This document shows, in pieces, positions 1 through 11,064 of a stretch of DNA of 64,000 nt. How positions within the stretch are numbered: the first letter of the stretch is position 1; each line of letters starts with the position of its first letter. The notes beneath the pieces were generated by a model. That model was not told the DNA's origin. It saw only the letters and a list, made by a program, of their open reading frames with translations, and did not search any database. Origin of the DNA: Boswellia sacra. Lineage: Eukaryota; Streptophyta; Magnoliopsida; Sapindales; Burseraceae. A program made the position numbers and the translations under genes. Where the stretch lies: the NCBI GenBank assembly GCA_013180625.2, contig SNVD02005031.1, forward strand, positions 124,001 through 188,000, written 5' to 3'.

Positions 1-434
1 GTGAGGCAGCCTCTTTGACTATTGAATTTACAAATAATTATGATACTTTGCAATAAAATGAATTATAAGATTTCTTTGCCTTTTTTTTTTGGGCCTTCTA
101 AATCATTCTAGTAAAAGTTAGATAGATGTTGGATTTGAAGGCACATCTCAAGAGCATTGCAAAACCTAAAATATTTCTCTAATCAAATCTCTCATCAGAT
201 TACTACCAATGTGCTCCTCTCTTCCTTTAACTAGTTATAGGGGATCCTTTGAAGCCAATTGAAGAAATTATATGAATGAAAGCAGATCTCTCTTGCTCGT
301 TGTTCTAATCAAATTGTAGAATTTAGTCTAAGAATATTACAATATACCATATCCCTATGTTCTTTAACAAGCATTATAAGTTTTATGTTATATGATATTA
401 GGAGTCTAAATTGTGTTATATTATATTTTTTCAG

Positions 435-1412
435 GATTTCAGTGGGAGAGTCAAGGGTGTAAAGGTGGATGCTGTTGATACCACTGGTGCTGGAGATGCT
501 TTTGTAGCAGGAATATTATCGCAACTAGCTGTTGATCTCTCTTTGCTTGAGGTACAGCCCAATTTGATTCAAATAATAGTGCTGTTTCTTCTTCTTCTTC
601 TTTTCACATCTCTAGGGTCTTTCATTTGTTAAAAAAAAAATTATATACATAATCCTCACTTTTGCTTTTGTTCCCATATGAGCTATTGTCTGCCCTCGAA
701 TTGCTTCATAGATAAAATCTATTTGCATAAAATGGTAGCTAAATCGATTTACTCTCTTCATGAATAATAATTGTTAGATGGCTTGATACTATTGTTGGGC
801 TCTTACTTGCAAGCATGGTTGCTTAAATAATATCACAGCTGCAAGCTTAATTCGACCCCAATCATGTATATGCATTTATATTTTTTTTAGTGTGGTTATT
901 GATTTGCCACTAGTTTGGTTTAGTCCATGTTACATGGAGGGGACTGTTACAGAGTTTAATGTTATTGTTCTAGCCCTTACCAAAAAGCTTAAATTTTTTA
1001 GTTCAAGTGGTTTCCTTAACAATAATAACTAATTTTGTGCTAAATTTTCTTGCTAAAATTTCAAAATATTATTTATTCAAATAAATTACCCAAATTAAAG
1101 TAAATGATATGTCAACATATCACTCACCCAAACCTGATACATGTTAGTTTGTATCAGGTTTTATCAAAGTTCGTCAGTGTTATTGTTTTCTAATAATCTT
1201 AGATTTTTGCATTCCTCATATTTGATCAAACCATTCAACATTAATTAAGTGGTGATATATCTGGTTTAATCTTGTAGAAAGAAGACCAGCTGAGAGATGC
1301 TTTAAGGTTTGCTAATGCCTGTGGAGCACTGACTGTAACGGAGCGAAGCGCAATTCCTACTTTGCCTACTCGAGAAGCTGTGTTGGATGCAATCCCTAAG
1401 GTTGAAGCATAA
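435..1412 (+). CDS. Fructokinase (pfkB family), last two exons
   Basis: Fructokinase phosphorylates fructose to fructose 6-phosphate using ATP. Two exons are visible, 435-551 (39 codons) and 1278-1412 (44 codons plus TAA), joined in phase 0. The intron begins GTACAG after a GAG codon and ends TTGTAG. The first exon carries the pfkB signature DTTGAGDAF, which holds the catalytic Asp of GAGD. The second carries [13 protein letters not shown] and ends in an alanine residue after [14 protein letters not shown]. The wording around [14 protein letters not shown] is closest to the plastid-type plant fructokinases as I remember them, which would place it in the chloroplast; that subtype is inference. 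Upstream exons lie outside the window, and 1-434 reads as intron. No lesion is seen, so this is probably a live gene and the only clearly intact host gene here. Confidence 0.9.
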
Positions 1413-3963
1413 AATTTTGTTCCCTACCAATGGTTGGGATGGGTCATTGCTAGTACTTTATTGACACCGATTTACTTGAATAATTAAATGTACCCCGACC
1501 CTTTCCTCTCGATTTTAACCTGTTTAATTTCTTGATATTTATTTTGTGTACTTCTATTGTTAATGGTTTGTGTACATGGAGGCAGATTTATTATTAGCAT
1601 GGGTTTTGTTGAATCAATATTTGTTGTTAGCATAAGTGCTTCCTTGATGCACTTGGCTCTATTTGGGTTACTCTTTGACTTTGTGGAATTGTAACATTTT
1701 TTAGTTAACTGGAGTGGCAGTTTAAAATAGAACTTTTTAGTAGAATATTTAAGAACGATTAATAATATTATTAAGTGTACTCAAAACAGGCAGTACTTCT
1801 CTTGCTAATTACCTAAGAGGTTTGTTGAAGCATAGGGAACCATTTTTGTATCATATGTTGTGAGCCTTTTGTTTCAAAGTAGTCTTAGTGTGAGTAATTT
1901 GGCCCTTTTTTTGAAGCATTGACATTGAAGTTCATTTATCAATTATTTGCTGAAATTTAAGTTACAATGAGATACAATCCATAATTTTGTTCTATATTGT
2001 GCAGAGGGAACCAACCTTGATTGGTGGACTTTTTCACCTGTTGGAAACAATGTGAAGGAAGGACTTGAAATCACATGCATTTGAGGTGACTGTTTACTAC
2101 CTGAATATGTAATTTAGTTAGTTTGATTAGTGCTGTATGATCAACTCCTAGTTTATATATCAAGTTTCAAGTTCAATACATTACTGAAAAAGACTATTAT
2201 CAACAATAGATCCAAGGATTTGTCTTTTCTTGTTGGCTACCCCCATTCTTCCTCATAAATATTTTCTTAACAAAATAACCCAATTTTGTTCAAAATTGTT
2301 ATTGTTTGAGGTCCTGCTGTGTCTTTTTCCAACTTTATACACAACTTTGATTGATATAGTGACTGTTGTTATGGTTTCCATTCTAGTTCTACTATTGCCA
2401 TTGTTGAAGCTACAGAAATTGTCTGAGAACCTGTAGACAATAAATTCGCTGTCTTCATTGAAGCTGCCATTGTTCTCAGTTTCTTCACTGGTGTGCTTTG
2501 CTTCTTGGAGCTTCCATATCCTTCTGGTAGGTTTCCATCTTAACTGCATTGTGTTATTTGATTTGGTTGAATAAAGAAATTAATGATATATAATTGAAGT
2601 TGAATGAATAATTGGTAGGTTCACATATATGAACCTTGTTATATGAATGGTGTTGGGTAAGAATGGCTCAAGTTGCTTCTATTTTGTGATAACTGAAGTT
2701 AGAAGCTGGATTTTGTTTTTATATTGTTTTATTAGCTGTGAAATTGTTGTGATAGAAGTTGTGTAATTTTTCCCTCGACTGTAAATAGATTAAGCATAAT
2801 AGTGTTTGTAGAGAAAGGGGCTAGTGGTAAAGTTGTTACGTATTAGGACTGTTGACCAGACAATGCAATGAAGAAAGGGAATGGACTTGCAATCTCTCTG
2901 AGAGAAGTAATAGATAGTTGCAAACTGGATCAATAAGTTTGAAGCAAAAGAAATTGAATGTAACCAAAGAAGATTACTACTAAGTCCCTAATTGTCTCTA
3001 AATATATAGGCTTTGAATTAGTCTTAACTGTGGAATCTGATCTCAATTTCTTTTGTTACAGTTTGCATGATCTCAATTTCTTTCTCATAATCTGAGATCT
3101 GTCAAAAGTATTAAAGATGTTGATTAGGTGATTTTGTGTTTACTTATTTTCTGAATATAAGCTCAACTACAAGACCTTCATATTAATTAGTGATAAGTTT
3201 ATATATCGAAAATTTGGTGAAAGTTGATGTGCCCCAATACTTGAGTGCAGCTAGATCATATGCTTGTATGGATGCAATGTTGTTAGTAAAGCGCCCATTT
3301 TAGACGTGCTGTGTTAGGAACTCTGTGTGTATTGTGCCATGTTTTTGAAGGAATAGATTACCTGCTCAGTATGAACTGTAGAAGATGTTGAAATGAAGCA
3401 ACCGGGCTGCTGGATTGTAATAGATCAGGATAGGATCTTCAAGTTGATTATCAACCCAACCAATGGCTAGAATAAATAAAATGGAACCTAACAAACACTC
3501 TTTGAAAGGGATAACAGGCTCACCACCAAAGTAAACACCAATGGGATACAGATAATTCACCACCCAAGGATGTAAACCAAGGATACAGGGCTTAAACTAA
3601 CTCACCACTCTATGGAATCCACCAAGAGATACAGAGTTGAGGAGAAATCAGTATAAACACTGAAATTTCACTCAAATTCGAATTCAAACTTCACTCCCTT
3701 GAATACACAACTTTAGAGCTTAAATAACTTGGAACAACCCTCCAAGCATAGGTAAAAGACAATAATTAAATGATTTCAACAATTACAGCTCAACTACTAC
3801 ATTGACAACTGATTTATTAACTAAGACTCATAAGTAAACTCATTAGGTAATAAAGCATAACCAACTAAGCTAGAAATTCAAATTCCAACCAACTAAGCTA
3901 GAAAATTCAAATTCTAAGGTGGACTTTAATGCAGCATTCATTATGAACCAGCTGTGAAGAGAT
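1413..3963. other. Fructokinase 3' flank and intergenic DNA
   Basis: This holds the 3' UTR and downstream flank of the fructokinase gene. A CAG-bordered stretch near 2004-2084 could be a spliced 3' exon, but nothing recognisable is encoded. Reading frames on both strands at 2230-2549 and a minus frame at 3366-3563 match no family I know. From about 3400 the sequence looks like decayed LTR material belonging to the minus-strand gypsy scrap that follows. Confidence 0.5.
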
Positions 3964-4524
3964 AGTCATAAATTCTTGCAAACAACTCCAAATGACACAT
4001 TGACAAATGTGTTAGAAAGCTGACTTCAAGATCTTTTATAGCCATAAATCTTAACAATTAATTCTCTGCACAGCAATATTAGTTCTTTTACGAAATTACC
4101 CCTCATTCTGGTTCATGCGCACTCTTGACCATTGTAATAATTTGCACCCCTTGATGATCTATCATGAATCCCATGGATTGTAACACTCCTGTGTCAAGCT
4201 CCCCTGGTTGAGAAAGACTCGACCTCGAGTCTTGGTTTGTTTTTTCACCAAGATAAGGACTAAGGTCAGAGACATTGAATGTGTTGGAAACACTGTAATG
4301 CTCAGGTAGCTCAACTTTGTAAGCATTCTCTCCAATGCGTTGTAAAACTTTGAATGGTCCATTAGTCATAAATTCCTGCAGACAACTCCAAATGACACAT
4401 TGACAAATGTGTTAGAAAGCTGACTTCAAGATCTTTTACAGCTATAAATCTTGACATTTAATTCTCTGCACAGCAATATCAGTTCTTTTACGAAATTACC
4501 CCTCATTCTGGTTCATGTGCACTG
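3964..4524. repeat. Direct duplication, 400-bp period
   Basis: The block 3964-4124 reappears at 4364-4524 with an offset of exactly 400 bp and only a handful of substitutions. Each copy runs from AGTCATAAATTC to GGTTCATGYGCACT. The unit between the copies contains the C-terminal part of a minus-strand gypsy polyprotein, and the reading frame starts inside one copy and stops inside the other. This looks like a partial tandem duplication of a retroelement 3' end (about 1.4 copies), not a pair of LTRs, because the repeats contain coding sequence. Confidence 0.8.
4103..4369 (-). pseudogene. Ty3/gypsy polyprotein C-terminal fragment
   Basis: A minus-strand frame of 88 codons reads GPFKVLQRIGENAYKVELPE and then SNTFNVSDLSPY. 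This is the stretch after the integrase core in plant Ty3/gypsy polyproteins of the chromovirus type. Nothing of the integrase core, RT or gag is found beside it, so it is a severed end of an older element. Its first codons lie in one copy of the 400-bp-period duplication and its stop codon in the other. It is unrelated in sequence and orientation to the Athila-like element that begins 400 bp further on. Confidence 0.75.
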
Positions 4525-4774
4525 TGGCAATTGAGTTTATCATTCCGTTCTTGTTGTCTATCACTCTGTTAAAAGATCTAGTAATCTGCCTATCATTCTG
4601 TTCTTGTTGTCTTCAAATATTAATTTGGCTAGACCTAGTTTTCTTAAACCCCTCACTGGTTTACATTTAAAATATTTGACATGTTAGGTGTGCAAGCATA
4701 TTTAGTTGGGTTGACGTTTGCATTGGCTACATCCTATTGTACTACACCAGTGGTGGCCACGCTGCTAGCATACA

Positions 4775-6112
4775 TGATGAACACTTAAATATGTATGTTT
4801 AATAAGAGCTTAGTTCATCATATTGCATTAATAGTGTCATTAAATTCCTCAACTCAAGCATATTTGTAGTCTTTGCATCTTTGGAATTAACTTCCTCTTA
4901 ATTTTGGTTTTGTTACAAGTTTGGTAAAATGGGCATAACTCTCTATTTATAGATCAGAATGGTGCACTTCTTAATGTTTTGGAAAGCTGATTAAATTATC
5001 TACAAGATTACATTTCACAAGAATCATCAAATTCGGGTTCTTAGTGGATCAAAAATGGGCTTGAAGTGAACCCATCTACAGATTCGGTCTAGCCTGACCA
5101 TGCCTCAGTATTTTGACCATATCTCTCAGAATACGTATCCAAATCATATGAATCAAGATGTTCTAGAAAGCTGAGAAAAATATCTACACTTTTATGAAGA
5201 CATGTGATTAAAATTCACAATAATTCAAGGTCAAAATCGGTGGTCAAAATCGGTTCACCTAATTACCCCAATTGTCAAAGTTGGTGCACCTAACATTTGA
5301 CAACTATTCCTTTGTAATTTGACAAGTTTGCCCCTGAATGTATCTATAAATAGAGGTGCCTTGTGACCCATTAGGGCATCTTCGCCTTGGCTGGGATCTT
5401 GTATTGTGTCTCTCTTGTTTTAATGTTATTAATGAATTTTCTTTTTCTTCCATTTTGTGCTCTTTCTCTTATAATGTCTTTCTAATTTCTCTCTTGCTAA
5501 GGTGAAAGGGTGAAACCCTTGATATGAGAGTAAGGATTCTCTAACCCTTAATATGTGCTTAATAATCATAATCTTATGTTGTTTATATGATTTATATTTA
5601 TCTTCTTAATCAATCTTGACACCACTCGTAAAGTGGAGGTTTTGATCCATTGTAGACAATCCTTGGCACATCAAATGCTTGGATCCTTTCTAGATGTCGT
5701 ATGGTTCTTCCTTACCGACATGAATCTAGTTAGGAACTTTGATTTGTTGTAGACATATAGTGATTGGCACATTGGATGCTTGAACCCATTTACGAGAGGT
5801 GGTATAAATATTGGTAACGAAGCAAATATAATTCATATAACTAAAACAGGTTGTTTTTCCTTATTTGAAATATCAAGGGCGGATCCCCTAACCTTAGCTA
5901 TCATTATTATTGTGTTAATTTCTTGCAAATTTTAATTACTCTCATCTATTGTTGATATTATCTTGCCATTTCTTTGAATAATCATATCGTATTTGCTTAG
6001 CTTATAATTTGTAGCGCTAAAATCTCCTTCCTCGTAGATCGACCCCGGTCTCACCGGGTTTATTACTTCAACACTCCTATACTTGGGAGACAATCCTTTT
6101 TCAGATGTGTCA
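4775..6112 (+). repeat. Element 1 5' LTR
   Basis: LTR of 1338 bp with TG..CA ends. It contains a TATA-like box, TATAAATAG, at about 5345-5353, followed by GGTGCCTTGTGACCC, a likely core promoter for the genomic RNA. The same family occurs at 13165, 40523, 51733 and, inverted, at 55717. Confidence 0.95.
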
Positions 6113-6118
6113 AGTTTT

Positions 6119-6136
6119 TGGCGCCGTTGCCAGGGA
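6119..6136 (+). promoter_or_regulatory. Primer binding site (tRNA-Asp type)
   Basis: Seven bases after the LTR the sequence TGGCGCCGTTGCCAGGGA matches the 3' end of plant tRNA-Asp at 17 of 18 positions (A for G at the fourteenth). Use of tRNA-Asp is typical of the Athila lineage. Confidence 0.85.
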
Positions 6137-6248
6137 AGGGAAAAATTGGCGTGCAAAATTGTAAGTATTCTCTTTTCTCATCTTAGATCTGAATTTTTTA
6201 TTTTTTTGTGTGTTCATCTTTTCCTCTCTTTTCTTCTCTCTTTCTTGC

Positions 6249-7274
6249 ATGAAAATTTGGTCACGAACATCTAGTGATAGACTTGTTAGAAAAACATCAT
6301 CTTCCTTAGAAAACATAGCCGACAATCATGAGGAAATATTCACAGATGAAGGGGACAACCGTTCGCAACAAAATGATCAAAACCAACGAAGAACCCTCAA
6401 AGACTACATGAATCCGGTAAGGACTAGTGCACCATCTTGTGTATTTTCTCCTCCAGATTCAATCCATTTCAATTTCAAACCAAGTTTTGTTCGACTTCTA
6501 CCCACTTTTCATGGCCTTGACATGGAGAACCCATATTCGCACTGGAAACTCTTTGAAGAGGTATGTAGCTCCTACACTGACCCAAATTGTAGCATAAACA
6601 CCATTAGATTAAAGCTTTTTCCTTTTTCTTTAAAAGATAAAGCTAGAACATGGCTACAAAATTTGAGGTCGAATTCCATCAGCTCATGGGATGAGATGAA
6701 ACAACAATTTTTGGAAAAAATTTTTCCTACCCATAGAACAAATTCTCTTAAAAGACAAATTTCTGATTTCTCTCAAAAACAAGAGGAAACCCTTTACCAA
6801 TGTTGGGATAGGTATAAGGAACTACTTAATACATGTCCTCACCATGGGTTTGAAACTTGGAGAATAGTTGCACATTTCTATGAAGGGTTAACACCTCAAG
6901 ATAGGCAACTAGTGGAATTAATGTGTAATGGAGAATTTAAAGAAAAAGACCCTGAGGAAGCACTTGACTTCCTAGATTCCTTGGCAGAAAAGGCACAAAA
7001 TTGGGACACTGCTGGCACCTATGAGGTACCAGGCAAGGCCCCAACCTCGACATCTAATAGAGGCATTTACAACCTTAAGGAAGATCATGACCTTCAAGCC
7101 AAATATGCATCCCTAGCTAGAAAAGTCGAGGCTCTAGAGATGAAAAAGAGTGGTCAATTGAATTCTATTCAAGAAAATGTCTGTAACATTTGTGATGACA
7201 ATGACCATTCTACTAATGATGCCCAACTTTGTCTGCCTTTAGGGAATGTCTCCATGAGCAAGCCAATGCCTTGA
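6249..7274 (+). pseudogene. Element 1 gag
   Basis: Gag forms the virus-like particle that packages the element RNA. The frame starts at the ATG shared with element 2 (MKIWSRTSS). It holds the retrotransposon gag domain at roughly residues 70-230, with the LPTFHGLD and FSLKDKARTWLQ motifs. A CCHC zinc knuckle starts at CNICDDNDHS, but a one-base loss near 7214-7226 shifts the frame inside the knuckle, so the last Cys is lost and the frame ends at 7274. Element 2 retains that base and reads through. Downstream pieces of the same polyprotein continue in other frames at 7323-7683. Confidence 0.85.
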
Positions 7275-7813
7275 ACACTTTCAAAAGGCCAAATCACAAT
7301 CCATATTCACAAACCTACAATCTTGGTTGGAGAAATCATCCAAATTTTAGTTGGAGAAATGATAATCATGCACAATCTTCACAAGCCCCTTTTCAAACAT
7401 AACAAAAATTTCAAAATTATTATGATCATGCATATGCTCCTCCTCCTAGGAATGACCTTGAAGAAACATGCATTCATTAATTACAAAGCAAGAGACTTTC
7501 AATAGTCAAACTGCTCAAACATTAGCAAATTTGTCCGAAACTCTTGCAAAATTTACATCTACATTTAGCATCCAAGAGAAGGAAAAATTTCCTTCTCAAA
7601 CATCGGAAACCCCAAAGATCAATCTAACGCAAATGCAGGGAGTTCAAGTAACCATTATTTTGACCAAGCCAAGTCAGTCATGACCCTTCGCAATGGTAAG
7701 GTCATTGAAAAACACATTTCTGACCCTTGTGAGAAAGAAGAAGAATCGATCTCTAAAGGCAGGAAGAGGTTGCCAAACCAATACCTAGCGAAGAGGAAAC
7801 CATATCCTCATCT

Positions 7814-8846
7814 GTGCCTCCATTTCCTCAAGCATTAGCCACACAAAAGAAGGCAACTCACAATTCTGAAATCTTTGAAATTTTCAAACAGGTAAAGGTC
7901 AACATTCCCTTGCTTGATATGATCAAACAGGTACCTTCTTATGCAAAATTTTTGAAAGACTTGTGCATTGTGAAAAGAAAATTGAATGTGAAAAAGAAGG
8001 CCTTCCTAGCTGAGCAAGTAAGTGCCATTCTTCAAAATAATAATACAGTGAAATATAAGGATCCAGGTTGTCCTACAATTTCATGTGTTATTGGATACCA
8101 TAAAATTGAACAAGCTTTACTTGATCTTGGTGCTAGTGTGAATTTGCTTCCATACTCGGTTTTTCAAAAACTCAATTTAGGTGAGTTAAAACCGACTTCT
8201 GTGACTCTTTTGCTTGCTGATAGATCAATTAAAGTACCAAGAGGAGTAGTAGAAGATGTATTAGTTCAAGTCGATAAATTCATTTACCCTGTGGATTTTA
8301 TCGTCTTGGACACACAACCAGTGGAAGTAAGCAATTCAATTCCTGTTATTTTAGGGCGTCCTTTCTAGCTACTTCTAATGCTTTGATTAATTGCAGAAAT
8401 GGAGTCATGAAGCTATCATTTGGGAACATGACATTAGAACTTAATGCTTTTAATATGTGCAAACAACCAAATGAAGAAGAAGATGAAGTTGATGAAGCCA
8501 ATGTAATTGAATCTATTGTGGAAGATCACATCCAAAAAGGGAGTTCTCTGACCCTTTGGAAACTTGGTTAGTGAATTCATTAGAATCAAGCATGAAACTA
8601 GAGTCTGATCTTTCTGATATATGTTCTTTATTGGATTGTGCACAGGTGATGGAAAAAGGCTCAAAACCAAGATTTGAAGAATTGGGGCAAATGAATGAAA
8701 GCAAGGAAGATGAAGCTCCCAAGTTAGAATTGAAGCCCTTACCTGAAGGACTGAAATATGCATATCTTAGGGAGAATCAGACATATCCAGTGGTAATCTC
8801 TTCATCCCTCACATGCGAGCAACAAGGAAAAATGCCACCTCATTGA
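7814..8846 (+). pseudogene. Element 1 protease region of pol
   Basis: This stretch encodes the retroviral-type aspartic protease that matures gag-pol. It shows the active-site motif LLDLGASVNLLPYS, with the catalytic Asp codon near 8123, then the flap-like region and VILGRPF. One base is missing after VILGRPF relative to element 2 (CGTCC-TTTCTAGC), and further indels break the frame near 8380-8570. The reading ends at a junction at 8825-8827 where RT and RNase H have been deleted and the sequence jumps directly to the start of integrase. Unlike element 2, this copy keeps the catalytic Asp. Confidence 0.8.
8825..8827. other. Junction of a 1538-bp internal deletion
   Basis: Aligned to element 2, the sequence passes from the equivalent of 44615 straight to the equivalent of 46154. 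The removed segment (44616-46153 in element 2) carries all of RT and RNase H. AGG is shared at both borders, so the joint is a short-homology junction, as expected from template switching during reverse transcription or from end joining. Confidence 0.85.
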
Positions 8847-8879
8847 AATGCTCAAGACAAAAGGAAATTTTTAACCGAG

Positions 8880-10074
8880 GTGAAAAATTTTTATTGGGAT
8901 GACCCATATCTGTTCAAATATTATCCAGACCAAATAATAAAAAGATGCATACCCGACAATGAGGTAAGTAGTGTCATTAACTTTTGTCATTCTGAAGCAT
9001 GTGGAAGACATTTTTCGTCTAGAAAAACAGCTGCTAAAATCTTACAATGTGAATTTTATTGGCCCACCTTATTTAAAGATGCACATGCATTTTGCAAAAT
9101 ATGTGAAAATTGTCAAAAATTGGGATCCATTTCAAAAAGAAACATGATGCCTTTAAATCCCATTCTTGTTGAAATCTTTGACTGTTGAGGTATTGATTTT
9201 ATGGGACCCTTTCCACCGTCATTTGGTTTTGTGTACACCCTTGTTGCAGTGGATTATGTTTCAAAATGGGTCAAGGCAATTCCATGTCGAAACAATGATC
9301 ACAAAATAGTTGTCAAATTCTTGAAGGAGAATATCTTGAGTAGATTTGGAATTCCTCGAGCCATTATTAGTGATGGGGGTACACATTTTTGTAACAAACC
9401 ATTTGAAACTTTAATGAAGAAATAATGGAATAACCCATAAAATTTCTACACCTTATCACCCACAAACAAGTGGACAAGTTGAACTTGCTAATAGGGAGAT
9501 AAAACATATTTTAGAAAAAACGGTTAACCCAAATCGCACAGATTGGTCCTTAAGACTTAATGATGCACTTTGGGCTTACCGAACTGCTTTCAAAACATCA
9601 TTAGGAATGTCTCCTTATAGATTAGTTTATGGAAAACCTTGTCACTTGCCGGTGGAAATTGAACATAAAGCTTATTGGGCCATTAAAACATTTAACCCAA
9701 ACTTGAATGATGCTTGCAAGTTACGAAAACTCCAACTGAGTGAACTTGAAAAAATCAGGAATGAGGCTTATGAAAAATCTAAAATCTACAAAGAAAAAAT
9801 GAAGGTTTTTCATGACAAATTTATTGTTAGAAAATCTTTTGAACCTTCACAAAAAGTTCTTTTGTATGTTTCAAGGTTGCACTTATTTCCTGGTAAACTT
9901 CGGTCACGTTGGACTGGGCCTTTCATTGTTAAAAATTTTTTCCCTCATGGAGCAGTTGAAATTGAGAACCCAAAGAATGGTCATGTGTTTAAAGTTAATG
10001 GACAACGGTTAAAACCATTCTTTGAAAATTTTGACCAAAATGAAGAGTCCATTGCTTTAGTCGATCCTTTTTAA
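8880..10074 (+). pseudogene. Element 1 integrase
   Basis: Integrase inserts the cDNA into the genome. In order there are an N-terminal HHCC zinc-binding region (HSEACGRHF through CKICENCQ), the DDE core ([27 protein letters not shown]) and a C-terminal domain with [16 protein letters not shown]. Three lesions are seen against element 2: a TGG to TGA stop at 9186-9188, a one-codon loss just before it, and an extra A near 9422 that shifts the frame. The last 155 codons (9607-10074) are open. Its C-terminal end is uninterrupted, whereas in element 2 the same site carries a solo LTR. Confidence 0.85.
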
Positions 10075-10198
10075 GGATTGATTTTTCCCGGTCAAGTGGC
10101 GGATACAGTACTCCGTGACTATTAAAGTCGGTTTTTCAGTTCCCTAAAAACTGTTGCTCACCTTACATTCATTTTCTTTTCTTTTCTCGCATTTTCAC

Positions 10199-10749
10199 AT
10201 GGACACCATTCTTTCAAATCTGCACAAACATTTTCTCCTCTCTTCCTCCAAATGATTTGCTTAAAATTTACAAAGCTCGCGCAGAAAGACTAAGGATGTT
10301 GATGCGTAAGGGTATGCCTGTTGAAGTAATGATGGTTAATTGAAGCCAAGGTTTGATTTTCTTATGAATTTTCAGATAATCTTGTTTCTCACATGCCAGG
10401 TATGGGAAAAAGCTCTTATGCCAAAAAGCGAAGAGCGAAAAGGTTACAAGTTTGTCCCAAATGTGCAAGATGGACTTGTAACCAGCGTTGCCGCTCCTTG
10501 GGATATTTGTCTAATAATCGAGATGATAAACTACAGTTCATCAAGAATGGACTGAGTAGGGAGTCTTTGGATGATATCCGAGTGACTCTTGAGATGCATT
10601 CTTGTGGACTTGTGCAGCGTAAAATTTTTAACTTATGGACACAATTCCGAGATGAGCAGGAACGCTATAGTCTTGGGAATCTGACTCAAAACGACCCTGT
10701 TTGCCAGTTTATAAGAAAACTAGATGGGAAGCATATCCCCAACTCATAG
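10199..10749 (+). pseudogene. Element 1 cysteine-rich basic protein (CRP)
   Basis: This is an extra gene between pol and LOG. Its start (MDTILSNLHKHF) is shared with element 2, but one inserted base near 10233 and another near 10329 break the N-terminal part. From 10393 the frame is open for 118 codons to TAG at 10747-10749. The core has a basic run YAKKRRAKR followed at once by a C-x2-C-x4-C-x3-C cluster (CPKCARWTCNQRC), then a region ending NDPVCQFIRKLDGKHIPNS. The layout (helical N-terminus, arginine/lysine patch, four-Cys finger) is that of the carlavirus cysteine-rich nucleic-acid-binding proteins, several of which are reported silencing suppressors. That relationship is my inference from pattern. 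It could instead be an unrelated zinc-binding protein. Confidence 0.65.
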
Positions 10750-11007
10750 AAGGTGTTTAGGCCGTTTCTGGACGTAAAACCAGAGGAAGATGGGAGCCAC
10801 AGTCACAACTACCTGTACATATGCATGCGTGCCATCATTTTTGAATTTTAATACCTCATAGCTGTCATTTTTGAATTTGTATCTTTTGTTTGACTTATGG
10901 TATCTTATTTCATCATCTTTTAAATTTTTATGCATTATTGTCAACTTTTTCAACAAACAATCGAGCTACCTAGATAGATATCATCATTAGCATACCTTTT
11001 TGCACTC

Positions 11008-11015
11008 CATAAATA
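11008..11015 (+). promoter_or_regulatory. TATA-like box upstream of LOG (element 1)
   Basis: CATAAATA lies 50 bp before the LOG start codon and is followed by a pyrimidine-rich, CTTCTTCAC-type initiation context. The same box and spacing occur in element 2 (49735-49742). This suggests LOG has its own promoter and is not read only from the LTR; no expression evidence is available. Confidence 0.45.
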
Positions 11016-11064
11016 CCACATGTCTTGTTCTCTTCTTCACACATAGTTAGAGAGTTGCATAGAC

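Noticed and set aside
2230..2549. Open frames of 68 and 98 codons on both strands
   Set aside because: They overlap each other in AT-rich DNA, show no motif, and have no splice or promoter context.
3366..3563. Minus-strand frame of 65 codons
   Set aside because: It lies in probable decayed LTR sequence and matches no family.
6119..6136. Possible tRNA-Asp gene at the TGGCGCCGTTGCC sequences
   Set aside because: Only the 18-base complement of the tRNA 3' end is present, at the position of a retrotransposon primer site.
8434..8763. Minus-strand frames opposite the protease-RT region (also 44285-44593)
   Set aside because: They are mirror frames of the gag-pol coding sequence; they recur in both elements only because the plus strand is shared.
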